NCBI GenBank assembly: GCA_017311185.1
Contig: JAESUZ010001287.1
Location: forward strand, 1-64,000
Direction of reading: 5' to 3'
From: Proteles cristata cristata
Taxonomy: Eukaryota > Chordata > Mammalia > Carnivora > Hyaenidae
DNA length: 64,000 nucleotides
Below the pieces are notes generated by a model. The model searched no databases and was not told the DNA's origin. It was given only the letters and a program-made list of their open reading frames with translations. Below are positions 10,966 through 20,545 of this stretch, piece by piece; the first letter of the stretch is position 1; every line of letters begins with the position of its first letter. The translations under genes were made by a program, and so were the position numbers.

Positions 10966-12493
10966 AGACTACCATAGAGACCTACTGCACCAGGATATTT
11001 TCCCAGGACTACTTAAAAAAGTCTGAAGGACACATCACCTGGAGAAACGTCAGAAGATGGAATGTTCAGTCTTGCCAAGAAAGGCTTTCCTCCTAGCCAG
11101 CCTATTGAGAGTATCAACCTGGGAGCCACACTTTAAGGACTAGGAGTCCATTCTGCATTCTTTGGAAGAAACCACACCATCCTGAAATAATCTCTGCCAC
11201 TACATTTGGAAGTCTTTTTGAACAGATCATTATTTAATTTCACTCCCACCATCGCCCTTACTCACAGTCCACATTCTTTACCATCCAGTGGCCCCAAACC
11301 ACAGAATGACACACATTTATTTTTAAATTTAGAGTGAATTAAAACTAATTCTGTTTTGAGAGTTCCACAACATCCCCCTGGAATAATTAGAGGGACCCTG
11401 CAGGGTCACAAAAGCAGAATTGGAAAAGCACTGGCTTGTACTGTTGCCATGGGGATCTGCCTCCTAGAAGAATCCAGTTCTAGGAAGAGCAGGAGAAAGG
11501 GTAGAAATCTCAGAAGAGCTTTAAATAGAGCATGGCAGAGTTGCAAAGTAAATAATACCAGTGGGTTAGGAGTTTTGCCTGCCGCTGTCTGTCCAGACAA
11601 CAGGACACAAGAGGAGGAAAAAAGTCTATAGTGTATTAGGTTGCCATGAGCCTACTCTGCTCAGATCCACTTTGCAGAATTAAATGCAAGAGGAGGAGCA
11701 ACTGGGAGGTGAGACTGTTTTCCTTTGGAATTGTCCAGATTCCTGCGGTCACCAACTGACTGTGTGATTACAATGCAGCGGCCTAGAGCACTGCTTTCCT
11801 CTCTGCTGTTAAGAGCACCAGCCCCTTCATGGAGGTGTAGTCTGTTCCCAATTTTAATTTTAGCATCTACACTTCAGCAATTTGCATTTAAATGTGTTGT
11901 CAGAGAACTTCCAGAAATCTTTACTAGGAAGACCGATTTGCATTTTAATACACTGTTAAAGAATTTCAAAATATCTTTTTTCAGTGTGATACACATTACC
12001 AGAGGAATGGCCACCCTTAAAGAAATTATAATTCTGGATACAATTTAAACAGAGCTAGCTTTCAGAAGCACCATGGCTTTGCTGGACTTTTATTAAAAGT
12101 ACCTTGTAAAACAGAAAGTCCAAAAGAAAAAAGAAACGTTCTGACCCTACAGACCTTGAAGGTAAAATGGGTACTTCCGTACAGAAACCAGAGCAGAAGT
12201 GAGTTGGGCAGGTTAGTTCTAGGAAAAGAAGATCATCTGAAGGAAGAAACAGGAAGGTAGGACTTGCTTTGCTATCTCTTGCAGGCGTCCCACCCCACCA
12301 TTTTGTCTCTGCTGAAGTTTGAAGGCTAAATTCAGAGATGGGTGGAGTCGCCGCAACACACAGAGCTTGTTTCTGCCCACTCTTCCCATTTAATATTTTT
12401 ACAAGAGTAACCATGACACTTCAGTTTTTGTGGATTCTGGAGAAAACCTGATTCGGCTACGATCTCATGTCCAGTGTAATACAAAATATGTAA
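10966..12493. other. Unique sequence, about 1.5 kb, no gene seen
   Basis: No transposon recognised. Frames of about 90-119 codons on both strands (for example 11,356-11,631 plus, 11,725-12,048 plus and 12,055-12,414 minus) show no domain and are likely chance. Confidence 0.45.
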
Positions 12494-12724
12494 AAAAAAA
12501 TTTTTTTTAGTGTTTTATTTATTTCTGAGAGAGAGAGAGGGAGAAAGAGAGAGACAGCATGAGCAGGGGAGGGTCAGAGAGAGAGGGAGACACAGAATCC
12601 GAAACAGGCTGCAGGCTCTGAGCTGTCAGCACAGAGCCCGACGCGGGGCTTGAACCCATGAACCATGAGATCATGACCTGAGCCAAAGTCGGACGCTCAA
12701 CTGACTGAGCCACCCAGGCGCCCC
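12494..12724 (-). mobile_element. Feline CAN SINE
   Basis: Flanked by an imperfect duplication, aatacaaaatatg on the left (12,479-12,490) and aatacaaaatg on the right (12,730-12,740). The (GA)n tract is at 12,528-12,555 and the head complement ends in cacccaggcgcccc at 12,724. Confidence 0.93.
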
Positions 12725-13209
12725 AGAACAATACAAAATGTTATATATCTCATTCCCTCTGCCTCCTCATCCTCAGTGACTCTGGGTTACTGTGCCTTCC
12801 CATGGCATTTCAAGACTTCTTGGATCTATCCTACACCTACTTTTCCAAACTATTGATTGCCCCATTCAATAGTAAGCTTTAATGGAGTCAAACCACCTTT
12901 TTCTCACACACCTGGGTTCACTGAAGACTTCCAACCACCAATGCCACACACTGAGCTGTACTGAAAGGAAGAGCAGAAGGCGAGAGAGGGAGAGGGAAAG
13001 AAACAGGAAAAGGAAAAGAGGATGAGAGGTAGAACAAGAAAAAAGGAGAAAAAAAGTTAAGAAATTCTAAGTCTTAGAAATCTGAACCTTTTTCCTTAAA
13101 ATTCCTGTGTGGTTTGAGACAGTTAATGCCTCCTTTAATTTTCAGAAATTACGTTTAGAAAGTTTGTTCTGTAAATAAGTTTGTTTTGTAAATGGTGCTT
13201 TTGCAGTAT
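12725..13209. other. Unique sequence with a purine-rich tract
   Basis: At 12,964-13,058 the plus strand is almost all A and G (such as gagagagggagagggaaaga), a possible triplex-forming tract or an old simple repeat. The rest shows nothing identifiable up to the ERV LTR. Confidence 0.5.
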
Positions 13210-13804
13210 TGTTTAAAAAAAAAAAAGGACAACAGGGCCAAAATAGAGTCATTTACGCTAAGCCCCATGCCACCAAACCAAAGCGTAATTTAATTATAGT
13301 TCCCACTCTCCCGGAAGTGGAATCTTAATCCAGTCAATCAGGAATCCCCTCATCAGGGGCACCTGGGTGGCTCAGTCTCTTGAACATCTGACTCTTGGTA
13401 TGGGCTGGGATCATGATCTCATGGTTCATCAGCTCCACACTCACAGTGCAGAATCTGCCTGGGACTCCCTCTTTCTCTGCCCTGATCCCCCCCCCCCCAC
13501 CCCCCCATGCTCTGTCTCAAAATAAATTTAAAAAAAAAAAAAAAAAACTTTAAAAAAATTCCCTGATCAGCACTAGTTAGATAATCTGCCCAACAGACCC
13601 CTCCATCCCCTAAAGGGTAACCTTCCAATAACCAACCTGCATTTTGGTCTAGTAGTGGAACCTCTTCGTTCCTGCTCCCAACTGGCTGTAAATGTCTTTC
13701 ATTCTGTACAGCTCTTGGGAGCTCCTTTCAATCTGCTAGATTGGATGCTGCTGGATTCAGATCCATTTTTGTCCAAATAAAGTCGTGAAATTTATGTTTT
13801 CACA
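13210..13804 (+). mobile_element. 5' LTR of class I ERV, split by a SINE
   Basis: Starts TGTTT at 13,210 and ends TTTTCACA at 13,804. Landmarks shared in order with the LTR at 19,523: a ccaaaatagagt block, an aatttaattatagtt block, a gcactagttag block, a ttcctgctcccaactggctg block, a gagctcctttcaatctgcta block and the poly(A) signal AATAAA at 13,776-13,781. A feline SINE occupies 13,357-13,556, leaving about 395 bp of LTR, the same as the other copy. Confidence 0.75.
13357..13556 (+). mobile_element. Feline CAN SINE inside the 5' LTR
   Basis: Head gggcacctgggtggctcagt at 13,357. An imperfect duplication flanks it: aatcccctcatcag at 13,343-13,356 and aattccctgatcag at 13,557-13,570. The usual CT tract is replaced by a C run at 13,487-13,507 interrupted by one A, a possible i-motif or G4-forming site on the opposite strand. 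Confidence 0.92.
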
Positions 13805-13860
13805 GTCCTGATAGCAGAAAAGGGAACCAGGACCAACAAGCAACCAGACGCAGGGAGGTA

Positions 13861-14307
13861 CCTGCCGAGCCCCTGAGCTCCAGCAACCGGACCCCGGTAC
13901 CTGCCGAGCCCCTGAGCTCCAGCAACCGGACCCCGGTACCTGCCGAGCCCCTGAGCTCCAGCAAGCGGACCCCGGTACCTGCCGAGCCCCTCCAGCTCCA
14001 GCAACCGGACCCCGGTACCTGCCGAGCCCCCCGAGCTCCAGCAAGCGGACCCCGATACCTGCCGAGCCCCCTGAGCTCCAGCAACCGGACCGGTACCTGC
14101 CGAGCCCCTGAGCTCCAGCAAGCGGACCCGGTACCTGCCGAGCCCCTCCAGCTCCAGCAACCGGACCGGTACCTGCCGAGCCCCGAGCTCCAGCAAGCGG
14201 ACCCGATACCTGCCGAGCCCCCTGAGCTCCAGCAACCGGACCCCGTACCTGCCGTGGCCCCTCAGTTCCAGCAACCGGACCCCGTACCTGCCGAGCCCCC
14301 TGAGCTC
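13861..14307. repeat. GC-rich minisatellite, 11.5 copies of a 39-bp unit
   Basis: Units start cctgccgagcccc at 13,861, 13,900, 13,939, 13,978, 14,018, 14,058, 14,096, 14,134, 14,172, 14,209, 14,248 and (partial) 14,287, with lengths of 37-40 bp. Each unit has about three CpGs and many contain ggtacc across the junction. Variant marks alternate: caagcgg in units 3, 5, 7, 9 and caaccgg in 4, 6, 8, 10. A tccag variant marks units 4 and 8, and gata marks 5 and 9. Units 3-6 and 7-10 are thus a duplicated four-unit block of about 155 bp. Minus-strand open frames across it are a by-product of units near 39 bp (13 codons) and lack of stops. Confidence 0.95.
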
Positions 14308-14965
14308 AGTGCTTCGCGCCGCCTCCGGAGGTGTGGGGTCGCCCCTGTGGGATCCCGGCAGCTTTTACGTGAGAAGCCCTAACGTAACTGGAACATTCTT
14401 CTTCCCGACTGGATCCAGAAGCCAGAGTCCGACTGGGTGTGACTGAGAAACCAGACAGGGTCCCGCGGCCGACTTGGTCCGACTTCCAAACCGGAAGGAG
14501 TTCCGGGCCGGCCTGGTTCCGGCTTAGAACGCGGACCGGGTCCGACTTTGAAGGGGGACTGAGCTCGGATGGGACTGGGTTCGCGGCTGCCGTGAGAACC
14601 GCCCGGGGGCAGGGCCGGAGGGTCCGGCGCGAGGCCTGGCGAGTCTGTCCGTCGGCGGAAAGGCTGCCGAGCAGGGGAAGCTCCGCAGAGACGGCCTCGA
14701 GTTCCCGCGGCCACGCGCAGCGCTTCTGTCCTGGGGCCGCTCGTGCACGTGTGAGGAACCCTCCAGAACAAGGGGTCCCCGCCGAGCGCTCACCGTGAAG
14801 GGAGGGGAGGCTTGTTCCTCCTCTAACGCACCGACGACCAGGCGGAGAAGCCTGGGCGCCCCGCTCTCTCCGCAGCCCGCGGAGCCTTCTGGGAAAACGG
14901 GCCGAGGCCACCGAAGGGTAAGCGTTTGTACCAAAGGCGGCTCTCCTAGCGCGATCTGTGGGGCC
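14308..14965. promoter_or_regulatory. CpG-island-like block
   Basis: Very GC-rich with undepleted CpG: 14,581-14,640 alone has nine CpGs. It also contains quasi-repeated segments of the type gtccgacttccaaaccgg and gggtccgactttgaa (14,400-14,560). GC-rich boxes such as gggggcagggccgg lie near 14,604. The position behind an LTR fits either a retroviral leader or a promoter-like CpG island; together with the minisatellite it forms about 1.1 kb of CpG-rich DNA in an otherwise AT-rich, CpG-poor window. Long frames here on both strands (up to 253 codons on the minus strand) are expected from the scarcity of stop codons and are not called genes. Confidence 0.6.
14915..14924 (+). promoter_or_regulatory. 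Splice-donor-like site
   Basis: The sequence aagggtaagc has GT at 14,918-14,919 and matches the donor consensus well. It lies at the downstream edge of the CpG block, behind a gaggccaccg context, as a retroviral leader donor or a first-exon donor would. Not proof of splicing. Confidence 0.4.
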
Positions 14966-15636
14966 TGGGCCAGAGAGGAAGGTAAAATGTTCTTGCCTCT
15001 TCCGTTCGCAATTCAGATTGGCGAGCAAAGAAAGAAAAACCCAAAAAAACAAAAATATTTGTAACAATTAAATCTTTGAATTGTGACTCATGAATTTGCT
15101 GTTGACTACCCATTGGTCGTTGATCCTCTCTCTCGCAGGGACAGCTCCTTCCTTCCTGTTTGTCTCATTTTGTGTTCTACGAACTCATGTTGACAGTCAT
15201 CAGGTTGGGGCCCCCCAAAATATGGCAGGGCAGAAATACGGGTTGCACTCGCCCTTGTGGCTTCGGGTCCCACCAACTCCTAGTTCTTAGGAAGAATTGT
15301 CTGTCTGTCTTTTGGTTATCTTTTTGGTTATTTTTGGGCTCTGGATCTTGGGAGGATAGTATCTTTCATAATCTGGGGATGCTTCTTATAACCATGGGAT
15401 TGCTCAATACTGCCAGGAATATTTACTTTTTGTCCTAGCTGAAACCTAACAAGATATGCAAAAGAATTTTTTTTTTTAAATCATACACTGGCCAGAAGCT
15501 GAATAAATTGGAAGTTGATTTTCAGAGCCTGGTAGGAATTTATTTTAGGTATTCTCCCCTAAGCCAAAATGAAACTATGTAACCAGAGGAAAGCAAAGCA
15601 TCCTCAAGCCATTGTGAAAGAAGTTGCTGAAACACA
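14966..15636. other. ERV internal or unique sequence, unassigned
   Basis: Lies between the CpG block and the first internal SINE. It may be retroviral leader or gag-proximal sequence, but no gag motif could be recognised. The 92-codon plus frame at 15,160-15,438 has no known domain. Confidence 0.4.
15119..15139 (+). promoter_or_regulatory. Splice-acceptor-like site
   Basis: A pyrimidine-rich run, tcctctctctcgcag, ends in AG at 15,137-15,138. With the donor-like site at 14,918 it would define an intron of about 220 bp. Inference only. Confidence 0.3.
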
Positions 15637-15840
15637 GGGTGCCTGGGTGGCTCGGTAGGTTGAGCATCCTACTTCTGCTCAGGTCATGATCTCACAGTCT
15701 TTGACTTACAGCCTCAACTCCTGTTCTGACAGCTCAGAGCCTGACCCCTGCTTGGGATCTGTGTCTCCCTCTCTCTGCCCCTCTCCCACTTCCACTCTGT
15801 CTCTCTCCCAAAAATAAGTAAACATTACAATTTTTAAAAA
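15637..15840 (+). mobile_element. Feline CAN SINE nested in ERV
   Basis: Head gggtgcctgggtggctcg at 15,637. The imperfect duplication is aagttgctgaaacac at 15,621-15,635 and aaacttactaaaacac at 15,841-15,856. B-box region is worn. Confidence 0.9.
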
Positions 15841-15892
15841 AAACTTACTAAAACACTGCAAAGAAATACAGCTCTAAATATAGAACATAGGA

Positions 15893-16104
15893 GAGGTGCC
15901 TGGGTGGCTCAGTTGGGTAAGCGTCTGACTTTGCTCAGGTCTTGATCTCAACGGTTCATGGGTTCAAGCCCTGCCAGACTCTGTGCTGACAGCTAGCTCA
16001 GAGCCTGGATCCTGTTTCAGATTCTGTATCTCCCTCTCTCTCTGACCCTCCCCTGTTCATGCTGTCTCTCTTTCTCTCTCAGAAATAAATAAAAATATTT
16101 TTTA
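15893..16104 (+). mobile_element. Feline CAN SINE nested in ERV
   Basis: Only about 50 bp downstream of the previous SINE, same orientation. The near-perfect duplication is aaatatagaacatagga at 15,876-15,892 and aaatatagaaaatagga at 16,105-16,121. Confidence 0.93.
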
Positions 16105-16419
16105 AAATATAGAAAATAGGAATCTTTTGATTTCCATCTTACTTGAAAATATTCTCCCTCTTGTAAAGAACCTAATTGAAGATAATGTAGTTGGATAAAT
16201 GGGTCAGCTTCTCTATCACAGGACCTAGGAGAATCTTCAGGAAATAGAAAGCTTGTTTAAGTTTGTTGGTTTAATTTAAAAAGACATGTTTTCAGAGTTA
16301 TCAGAATTAAATCTAATACTTTTATTCTACCTAGGTTTACTAAAAGTCAAATAAGCTCATGTTATCCCTGTATAATTTGTCAGCAAGAAAGATAACTTAA
16401 AATGCTGGGTAGCTGTTTA

Positions 16420-16630
16420 TGGGGTGCTTGGGTGGCTTAATCAGTTAAGTATCTGACTCTTGATTTCAGCTCAGGTCATGATCTGATGGGTTCATGAGAT
16501 TGAGCCCCACATCTGTCAGCACAGAGCCCACTTGGGTTCCTCTCCCTCTCTTTCTATTCCTCCCCTGCTCACATGTATATATGCATACAAACTCTCTCTC
16601 TCTCTCTCAAAATAAATATTTTTTAAAAGG
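16420..16630 (+). mobile_element. Feline CAN SINE nested in ERV
   Basis: Head ggggtgcttgggtggctt. The duplication tgctgggtagctgttta at 16,403-16,419 and tgatggttagctgttta at 16,631-16,647 differs at three positions, so this copy is older than those at 9,043 and 32,937. Confidence 0.92.
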
Positions 16631-16647
16631 TGATGGTTAGCTGTTTA

Positions 16648-17263
16648 ATGTCGCATGAAATTTTCGTGACTAATCTAAACATAATTGTTAACAATAAAGA
16701 CATAAGTAAAATAAAAGTTTATAAATGAACTTTTCCAAAATAATTATGCTTTATGGTATGCCTTCCTAAAAATAAAATAGTTTCCAAAATGCTTTTGGTA
16801 GCTCAAAACCTTAGTTATATTGAGATGTTAGATGATGTTTTTTAATACCTAGAGCATTTCCAAATAAAACAAAATACTGAAACATTGCCTACTGAATACA
16901 GGTTTCCCTACTCCTGGCTTCTACTTTCGGTGGAACTAAAGATACTTATATCAATTAGTAAACATGTAAAGTTTACTATCAGGAAGAATATACTTCTAGA
17001 AATTATGCAATGTACTTATACATTTTCTAATTCACAGAATGCTACTGTACCAGACAGCCCCAAACTGCCAACTCCTTAGTTTTCACAAGGAATTAGGATT
17101 CTAATGGTTAAGAATTATAATCAATATGTAATTAAATCTGCTTAGAAATAATTACATAGGACTGAATGGATGAAGATAATTAAAATTTTTGTAACTTTTT
17201 GTTTGAAACCTTGCTGGTTCCTTAATGCTTTGTTTTTCCAGATCTAAGGAAACCTTTACTCTT
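16648..17263. other. ERV internal region, unassigned
   Basis: AT-rich. Lies between two SINEs inside the proviral span. No pol or env motif could be read with confidence in any frame. Confidence 0.4.
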
Positions 17264-17481
17264 TTTTTTTTTTATTATTTTTAAATTAATGTTTATTTTT
17301 GAGAGAGAGAGACAGAACATGAGCAGAAGTGCAGAGAAAGAGGGACACACAGAACCCAAAGCAAGCTCCAGGCTCTGAGCTGTCGGCACAGAGCCTGATG
17401 TGGGGCTCAAGCCTATGAATCGCAAGATCATGACCTGAGCTGGTCAGACACTTAACCAACTGAGCCACTCAGGTGCCCCAG
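17264..17481 (-). mobile_element. Feline CAN SINE nested in ERV
   Basis: Perfect 14-bp duplication aaacctttactctt at 17,250-17,263 and 17,482-17,495. It is the only minus-oriented SINE inside the provirus. Confidence 0.95.
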
Positions 17482-17495
17482 AAACCTTTACTCTT

Positions 17496-18985
17496 AAGCT
17501 ACCAATGACTTAAGCAATTTGGTAAAGTATAGCTTTGTAAACAAAGATGACACATTTGCTTTTTCTTCCTGTTTTATCCCTTGAGAATTCAGAAACTCTT
17601 CAGTATTCTTCTCATGGGAATATAGTTATTTGCATAAGTTCACTAAGAATCGATTCTCCTTATAACAGGACACAATTGGAAACATTGGTTATATTGCCAA
17701 AGCCTTTGCTGGAATGTCATATTTGATAATGCCCATAGGCTCAAATAGGACCACACAGCTTTAAGGAACTAAGGTTGGCTTCATGGAGCCAGTAAAGCCC
17801 CTTGGAAAGACCTTGCTTACAAAGGTTCCCAGCTGCCTTACCTAGCAGGCTCAGGAAACAAGGTATTTGTGGAACCTCAATAAGGGAAGAATCCACGCCA
17901 ATCTATAGGTATTAGAGGTGAAGTCTAATGACACATCTGATGGCAAGTCCCTGGCTTGGTTTCCAAGCCTCAAAAGGCTTTAAAGAGTTCAATCTGAGAT
18001 TCCTTATAAAGGAATTCTTGCTGTACTTGTGTAAATAATATCACACCAAGTTTAATCAAACAAATTAGCTTCACTGTGATTATCTTTGGTAAAATGAAGT
18101 TGACTATACAGAGAAAAATTATATTTGGGCCTTTGTCTGTGTTTAAATTCTAATCCTGCTCATTGTCTTGGAGGTGTGTTAAATACCTGTAAAGAGAATT
18201 GGATGCTGGATTCCTCTAGTTTCCTCAAATATCTGGTTATGACTTTTCAAACTAATGTTTCCAGGTTCTCTCTCACTCTTCTGATGGGGAATTATGAAGA
18301 ACAAAACCTGCCCTTGAATGTCCTTAGAAGGGATGATTCCAGGTCCTTCTCACTACCCAAACAGCAGCCAGACTTCAGCGACCTGAACTTTAGGTTCATA
18401 TAGCCCAATTAAAAAGGGTTTTTTCAGACTCTTGGAACTGTATACCAGCTGGAAATCTAAAATTAAAATTGACTAGGGAGGTTTCTCTCCAGAAGCAGAC
18501 GGCATCTTGGGGTGGGCAGCTTTCCCAAGATCATGGATCAAAATGTTCATCCCCACTCTGAAACCTTTATTCTTCTGCCTATTTGCTCCTTGCTTTCCTT
18601 CTTTGTTAATGCATCGGAAAACAATGCTCCTTAATTCTTGCACTTATCCTCGAGTCTGCTGGTAAAGCAGTAGCTGCCCAACAAAATCCCTAGACTCTCT
18701 GACCAAACTTGTTCTGATAATAGTATAATCCTTAATTATATTTTAGTTGAGGAAGAAGGTGTTTATGCTAAGACCAATACCACCTGCTGCACTTGGATTA
18801 AATATCTAGGGAAGTCGGACTCCAGTTAAGTGAGATCACTAAACAAGCCAGTTGGCTTAAGACAGTGATGTCTTTGATGGGACCTTTCTTTGACTTATTT
18901 AATTCTCATTTGTTTGGGTCTTAGAGACCAAGTCTCTAAAATATATTCCAAGCATTGTAAGTTATCCTCCTTATATTAGTCGTAA
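17496..18985 (+). pseudogene. ERV env relic (transmembrane part recognisable)
   Basis: Env is the retroviral surface glycoprotein. Only its transmembrane (TM) half can be recognised here. Codons at 18,785-18,796 give C-C-T-W, the position of the conserved cysteine pair that follows the immunosuppressive-type segment of class I TM proteins. The 90 bp before it, spread over two frames, keep the leucine-rich pattern of that segment. The 130 bp after it keep the lysine/tryptophan-leucine spacing and a phenylalanine-rich stretch ahead of a hydrophobic region. Stops occur inside the segment (for example TAA soon after the CCTW codons) and the reading frame changes at least twice, so no protein is made. 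The part 17,496-18,650 is assigned to env only by position. Confidence 0.6.
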
Positions 18986-19113
18986 GAATCTTCCTGGTGC
19001 TCTGAATTCTCTCATAATGCATGTTCACAGCCAACCTCCTACAAATAAATGATCTCCTGATGAATAGAATGTTGAAAAAGGAACAGTGATAATGATCAAC
19101 TAAAAGAATGTGA

Positions 19114-19365
19114 GCCTACAAATGAGCAAAGGAAAAAAGGAGAGAGAGAGAGACAAATTAAGAATCAGACTCTTAACTATAGAGAACAAACTGGTGGTTA
19201 CTAGAGGGGAGGTGAGTGGGGGGTGGGTGATGGGGATTAAGGAGTGCATTTGTCGTGATGAGCACTGGGTGATGTATGGAATTGTTGAATCACTATATTG
19301 GACACCTGAAACTAAAATAACACTGTGTGTTAACCACATTGGAATTCAAATTAAAAACTTAATTA
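19114..19365 (+). mobile_element. Carnivore L1 3' end inserted in ERV
   Basis: A 5'-truncated L1 tail of about 250 bp: gagaacaaactggtggttac, then gtgatgagcactgggtgatg, then gacacctgaaactaaaataa. Flanked by an imperfect duplication aaaagaatgtga (19,102-19,113) and aaaagaaagtga (19,364-19,375). It separates env from the 3' LTR, so it came after the retrovirus. Confidence 0.9.
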
Positions 19366-19504
19366 AAAGAAAGTGAATCTGAAGTTATGACCTATAAATA
19401 TCAATAACACAGAGATTCAGCAAAAACTGCGAGAACCCCAGAGTTAGCTGAGAGTGGCACTAATGCCTTAAACTTTGAAAACATCTCTCAGGTTGGCAGA
19501 GTCC

Positions 19505-19522
19505 AATAAAAAAAGGAGGAAT
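19505..19522 (+). promoter_or_regulatory. Polypurine tract of ERV
   Basis: The purine run aataaaaaaaggaggaa lies directly upstream of the TGTTG that opens the 3' LTR. In retroviruses this tract primes plus-strand DNA synthesis, and its exact position supports the LTR boundary. Confidence 0.75.
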
Positions 19523-19912
19523 TGTTGAAAACAAGGTAATAAGTCTGCCCAAAATGGAGTTGCCTGTGCTAAGCTTCATACCACCAAAGCAAGACTTAAT
19601 TACAATTTTGGCTTTCTGAAAAATGGAATCCTTCACTACTCAAAAAGGAACATTTTATCAGTACTAGTTAGGTAGTCTGCCTGATAAGACCCTGCTGTCC
19701 CCTAATGGAAAGTAAAGTTGCAATTATCAACCTGTTCTATTGCCTAGTATCACTTCCTTGTTCCTGCTCTCTTCTGCCGATAAAAGCCTTTCATTGTGCG
19801 CAACTCCTTGGAGCTCCTCTCTGTCTGCCAGATTACATGCTGTCTAATTTGAATCAATTTTTGTTCAAATAAACTTTAAACATTTTAATAGGCCTCAGTT
19901 TATCTTTTAACA
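19523..19912 (+). mobile_element. 3' LTR of class I ERV
   Basis: About 390 bp, TGTTGAAAAC at the start and TTTTAACA at the end. A TATA-like gataaaagcc lies at 19,779-19,788 and AATAAA at 19,868-19,873, giving U3-R-U5 order with a short R. Compared with the 5' copy it has about 16 extra bases before the end and many substitutions. Confidence 0.78.
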
Positions 19913-20309
19913 ATGCAAAGCAATTATCTGTTGAGAAGCAGAAAAAGTAAAAGCTTAAAGTCATAGCAGCTCAAATTGATCACTATAGATTTGCCACTGG
20001 AGGAAAAGAGTGGCATCTAATTTCATAGACTGCGTGATTGTTTTGCCTCGTCCACTGGTCATGTGCATCCTTCTGTGGGAATCTTATATGGAAAATCCAG
20101 GGTACAAAAGGACAGCACTGATCCATTCAATTTAACCTAGTGATGGAAAGCAGAATCAAAAACAGAAAAGCCGATAGGTCCACAGCTTCAGAGTGGAAAC
20201 TCCAGGAAGGACGTGTACATTAACATTTGCTACATATTGGGAGGAAGAGCTTCACACAGAAAGTGCACAGAGACAGAATGACCAAGAGCAGCTAGATTTA
20301 CAAAGTGTG
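19913..20309. other. Unique sequence, no gene seen
   Basis: Right flank of the provirus. No clear target duplication matching the left flank could be read. No repeat recognised. Confidence 0.45.
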
Positions 20310-20545
20310 TCCTGTGCTCTAACCCTGCCATGAGTGCCTTCCGTTTATTAACTTACTTAATCCTCACGGAAAAATTCTTAGGTAAGGGCAATTACTATCT
20401 GCATTTAATAAGCAAGGAAGGTAACACACCAAGAGTTAAAGAGGGTGGTCAGTGCCACTCAGTTCACATGTGGTGTAGCTTAGCTACAAACGAGGTCATC
20501 TGACGCAAAGCCCACACTTTTACCACTAAATCAATCCTATCCATC
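20310..20545 (-). mobile_element. MIR SINE, antisense
   Basis: Reads as MIR in reverse: a ttaacttacttaatcctcacgg block, then an acaccaagagttaaagaggg block, then gtcagtgccactcagttcac and a tcatctgacgcaaagccc ending. Almost full length. Confidence 0.7.

Larger units (their letters stand above)
13210..19912 (+). mobile_element. Decayed class I endogenous retrovirus (provirus relic)
   Basis: Two LTR-like segments of the same family and orientation bound this region. Near the right LTR are a polypurine tract and an env transmembrane relic, in the order expected of a provirus. The left internal part carries a GC-rich minisatellite and CpG-dense block. Insertions into the element are SINEs at 13,357 (inside the 5' LTR), 15,637, 15,893, 16,420 and 17,264, and an L1 tail at 19,114. 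After removing these and the minisatellite roughly 4 kb of internal sequence remain, so much of gag-pol is gone. No clear TGG-starting primer binding site follows the 5' LTR. The LTRs differ strongly (my eye estimate is about 70% alike), so the insertion is old, or the two LTRs are from separate related insertions. Confidence 0.7.

Noticed and set aside
13792..14274. 160-codon repetitive open frame (Leu-Leu-Glu-Leu/Gly-Arg-Tyr-type repeats) on the minus strand
   Set aside because: It is a translation of the 39-bp minisatellite. Units vary from 37 to 40 bp, so no frame is kept, and three frames are open in parallel.
14306..15067. 253-codon open frame on the minus strand, starting with a hydrophobic, signal-like stretch
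   Set aside because: It lies in a CpG-dense, stop-poor block, and other frames on both strands are open across the same bases (for example 14,439-14,798 plus and 14,524-14,934 minus). The composition is Arg/Pro/Ser-rich as random GC-rich DNA gives, and the hydrophobic start comes from adjoining AT-rich DNA.
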